64,000 bases of DNA, taken from positions 186,001 to 250,000 of the forward strand of contig VWZX01008142.1 in the NCBI GenBank assembly GCA_013399015.1, read 5' to 3'. Shown piece by piece: positions 61,301-64,000 of this stretch. Source of the stretch: Galbula dea (lineage: Eukaryota; Chordata; Aves; Piciformes; Galbulidae). The notes below the pieces were generated by a model. It was not told where the DNA came from, ran no database searches, and saw only the letters and a program-made list of their open reading frames with translations. Every line of letters begins with the position of its first letter. The stretch's first letter is position 1. The position numbers and the translations under genes were made by a program.

Positions 61301-64000
61301 TGTAGTACCCATGTTTAATAAGTTGGAGGAGTGATAGGGTTTTTCCTTATTCTACTTTGAATATCTGCCTAACATTTCCTTCTCGGAGTTTTTATTAGCA
61401 TTCATTTTGTATTCATGACACCCATTTATCATTTTCATCTCTGTCTGTTATACATTTAGGACTCTTAATGGTTTTCTTTTGTTCTAAGGAAGACACTTTG
61501 CCAGCTTTTTGTATTCTTCAGGAGTTAGAATGTAGTTGAAGATTTACATTTGGAGAAATGTTAAATTACCTGTAATTATCATATTTCAAATGAAGTATTT
61601 AAAGGTTTTAGCCTCACTTAGGCTTGTTGCAAGAGACTATTTTCAATTTTTGGCAATACTGCTGTCCCTGCAGACCTAGATTAGAAGAAAGTGAGGGCTA
61701 GAGGCAAAGTTGCTGACTTTTTCTTTTTTTTTTTTAAGTCCTACCACTGGCACATTGTGGGATCTTTAACAACATCATCTGATTTCTGTCCATTTTAAGA
61801 ATGACCTCTTAGTTCTATTGATAGATGTATGCATGCTGGTATGTAACTCAGTATTGAACCATTCATTCCTGTCTAATCACATTTTGTCTGAGAAATCAAG
61901 AAATTATCAACGTGAAAGCAAGGAGCCAAATGTTACTCATCCGGCCCTGCCAGAGATTTTATCTTTTGTCCCTCCTGCCTTGCTGCGCTTGCAAATACAA
62001 CTCTCTGAATTAGTGAATGTAAAAATAATATCCTTTTGTTTGCAACCCTGGCACGACAAAACACAATAGGAGACATTAAAGACAGGATTTCAGGCTTATC
62101 TCTGTGTTTCCTAACTGCTGCTGCTTTGACTTCAGTTCCTACTCGTTATTCATACTGGTTTTATTGCAGTACGTTTAATTGTCTCTCTTTGTTCTGATCA
62201 ATCCTCAGCTAAATGGGTAAATAGTAAAAGAAAGAAGGTACATAATCAAATTACCAGAAGTAATTGGTCAATCCAAGCATTACTGGAACTTTATAATGGG
62301 CGGAAAGAACAGGGTTTTGGTATCAGAGTCATAAAGGCCAAGCCTTTAAAACTGACAGCATAAACACATTGCTACATTGGCACTTGTGTGTGTGCGCGTG
62401 AATTTAAATTACAGATTATTGTGTATAATCAGAATCAGAGCAACTGAAAAATCATACAGCATGGATAGACTTTATTAATTTTGGATACAAATGACAGATA
62501 TTAGGCAAGCTTAGAAGTCTGACAGACTAGGAGAATCTTAATATTTGACAAGTGCAAGATAAAATAAGAACTTGTGTTGTGGATTTTATTTTTTCTTTCA
62601 TGGTAGTGGGAACATTGCACAGACTAATAAGCAGCAAACCATATGCATTAGAATAAAATGTAGAAGTCTGAAGTAAGAGAGCTCTTATTTAGGAAACAGG
62701 AAAGTTTAAATACTGTACATTAAACAGCCAGCAGGACGTGGTATATTAAACAGGGGACTGTGAGTTGCTCTGGGAATTGGGAATTAACACTGAAGTTTTT
62801 CAGTGCTCAATTGCCATTTTAATAAATTTACCACTTTGCAGACTATAACATGAATTTTTTCTGTTCCACTTTGTAGTGAACAAATACAATTAAAAAGACA
62901 ACCTTCTTTCTTCCTTAGCACTTACCTGTTAATGTATTACCACTTTTAGAAGCAAAATTAGTTGCTTAATCAGATAGGTGTTGGTAACTCCAACCTTTAC
63001 ATGAAAATAGAATTTGATTTTTTAAATTTTTATTTTCCTTCTATTTCTTTCTGCCAAATCAACTGGGGAAAAATAGATCAAGAGTAAAGAAAAGGTAGCA
63101 TGACTGCCAAAAGACTGAACCCTGCTTTGTGGAATTCAGCTGTATAAAAGGCCGGTTTTTTAGATTCATGCTGCTTACAGGATTCTGTCTGTTAAGTCCA
63201 GTAAGGTCAGTATGGGAGGAGGAACAAAGGTTCTTAAAAGTACTAAACTTGCCCAATGCCACAATAACAGTATTAGTGCAGTGAGGTACTTCAGCTTCAT
63301 TTTTAGCTGGGGGTCGGATTTGACTTTGTCAAATAGTTCCCTGTTAAGACCCAGTTTACTTGGGCTTCATAGAAACTTCAATGAGACACTAATATTCTGT
63401 TAAGCTCTGTCTTCAGTGAACAGTAATTTCTACTCATCAATGCCATCTTGAATTTGAAAATCAAAGGAACTGTTGAAATGGAGACTTTCAGGCAAATTCA
63501 TCATGGGGTAACCCACAAGAAGGATTTACAATCCAGTTCAGGTATCCTCAATCCACTGTACTCCAAGTAATTTCAGGGAATCTAGTAGGATTGTATCTAA
63601 AATAGACACTACATTACCATGTTATGTAATGGTAGCAAAATTTGGCCTCAAACTGAAAACTATTAAATTCAAAAATATTCTTGCAAAAATGCATTTACAG
63701 TTGTATAAAATATGGCTATAGCTTTGTGATGTGTATAAGTAGAGAAAAAAGTGCTGCATTAGTTCATTTTATGGTTCATTCTCAAATAAGGATTCATATT
63801 CAAAACATTTCAACTAATTTTGCTTTGTATTTTCTGTAGTAAATTAAAGAGCCTAGGTTGTTTTCAACCCTCAGAAGGCTGCTGCAGTATTTCTGCAATA
63901 TAACAGGAGTTGTATTTGTTAATATACTCTGGGAGCATTTAAATTCTAATCACACAGACGAAAGGAAATTTCAAGTAATGGCAAGTAAATTTAAATTACA

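Larger units (their letters stand above)
50576..64000 (+). other. CABCOCO1: CABCOCO1 intron 5, extending past the window
   Basis: At least 13.4 kb without a convincing following exon. It contains an old CR1 (about 55.11-55.87 kb), a 19-bp minisatellite at 52861-52918, a T/G-rich tract near 58.3 kb and AT-rich unique DNA. Two short acceptor-preceded phase-0 frames, at 58767 and 60806, could be terminal exons of a short isoform but are weak. If the gene ended early, part of this interval would be 3' flank rather than intron. Confidence 0.6.

Noticed and set aside
1..64000. CRISPR arrays, tRNA or rRNA genes, endogenous retroviruses and nuclear mitochondrial insertions
   Set aside because: I looked for spaced direct repeats, LTR-like pairs with retroviral coding blocks and familiar structural RNA motifs and found none. 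The DNA is eukaryotic, so CRISPR is not expected.

Overview
This window is vertebrate nuclear DNA, most likely from a bird. It is AT-rich and has long non-coding stretches, one CpG-island promoter and multi-exon coding sequence with GT-AG splice sites. The interspersed repeats I recognise are nearly all CR1 LINEs, the dominant retroposon of sauropsids. Repeat density is low, I see no Alu, L1 or ERV copies, and there are no bacterial-type operons. I cannot name the species.

Layout. About 1-32.1 kb is a gene-poor interval with no exon I can support. It holds one internally deleted CR1 near 10.1-10.4 kb and simple repeats. A 3' CR1 copy at about 32.14-32.40 kb lies just upstream of a CpG island (about 32.48-33.06 kb). 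The island contains the promoter and first exon of the only recognisable protein-coding gene, on the + strand. From 32.7 kb to the right edge the window is that gene: five coding exons at 32718-32735, 39260-39423, 42262-42431, 45363-45507 and 50503-50575. They join in frame into 190 codons with no stop. The last exon ends at a clean donor in phase 0, and no convincing following exon is visible, so the 3' part of the gene probably lies beyond the window.

Identity. I recognise the joined product as the orthologue of CABCOCO1 (human C10orf107, ciliary-associated calcium-binding coiled-coil protein 1). In human the gene lies between TMEM26 and ARID5B, so the gene-poor left third would be the TMEM26-CABCOCO1 intergenic interval if synteny holds. 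This comes from memory of the family and was not searched.

Regulation. The promoter has an imperfect RFX X-box-like palindrome 23 bp upstream of the ATG, as expected for a ciliary gene, a GC box, and a YY1-type motif overlapping the start codon. The most distinctive coding feature is an in-frame 51-bp tandem duplication inside exon 2. I found no evidence for a wholly new biological system. The observations worth a second look are the exon 2 duplication, the X-box, the CR1 next to the promoter, a very old CR1 at 55.1-55.9 kb, a 19-bp minisatellite and the missing 3' end of the gene.
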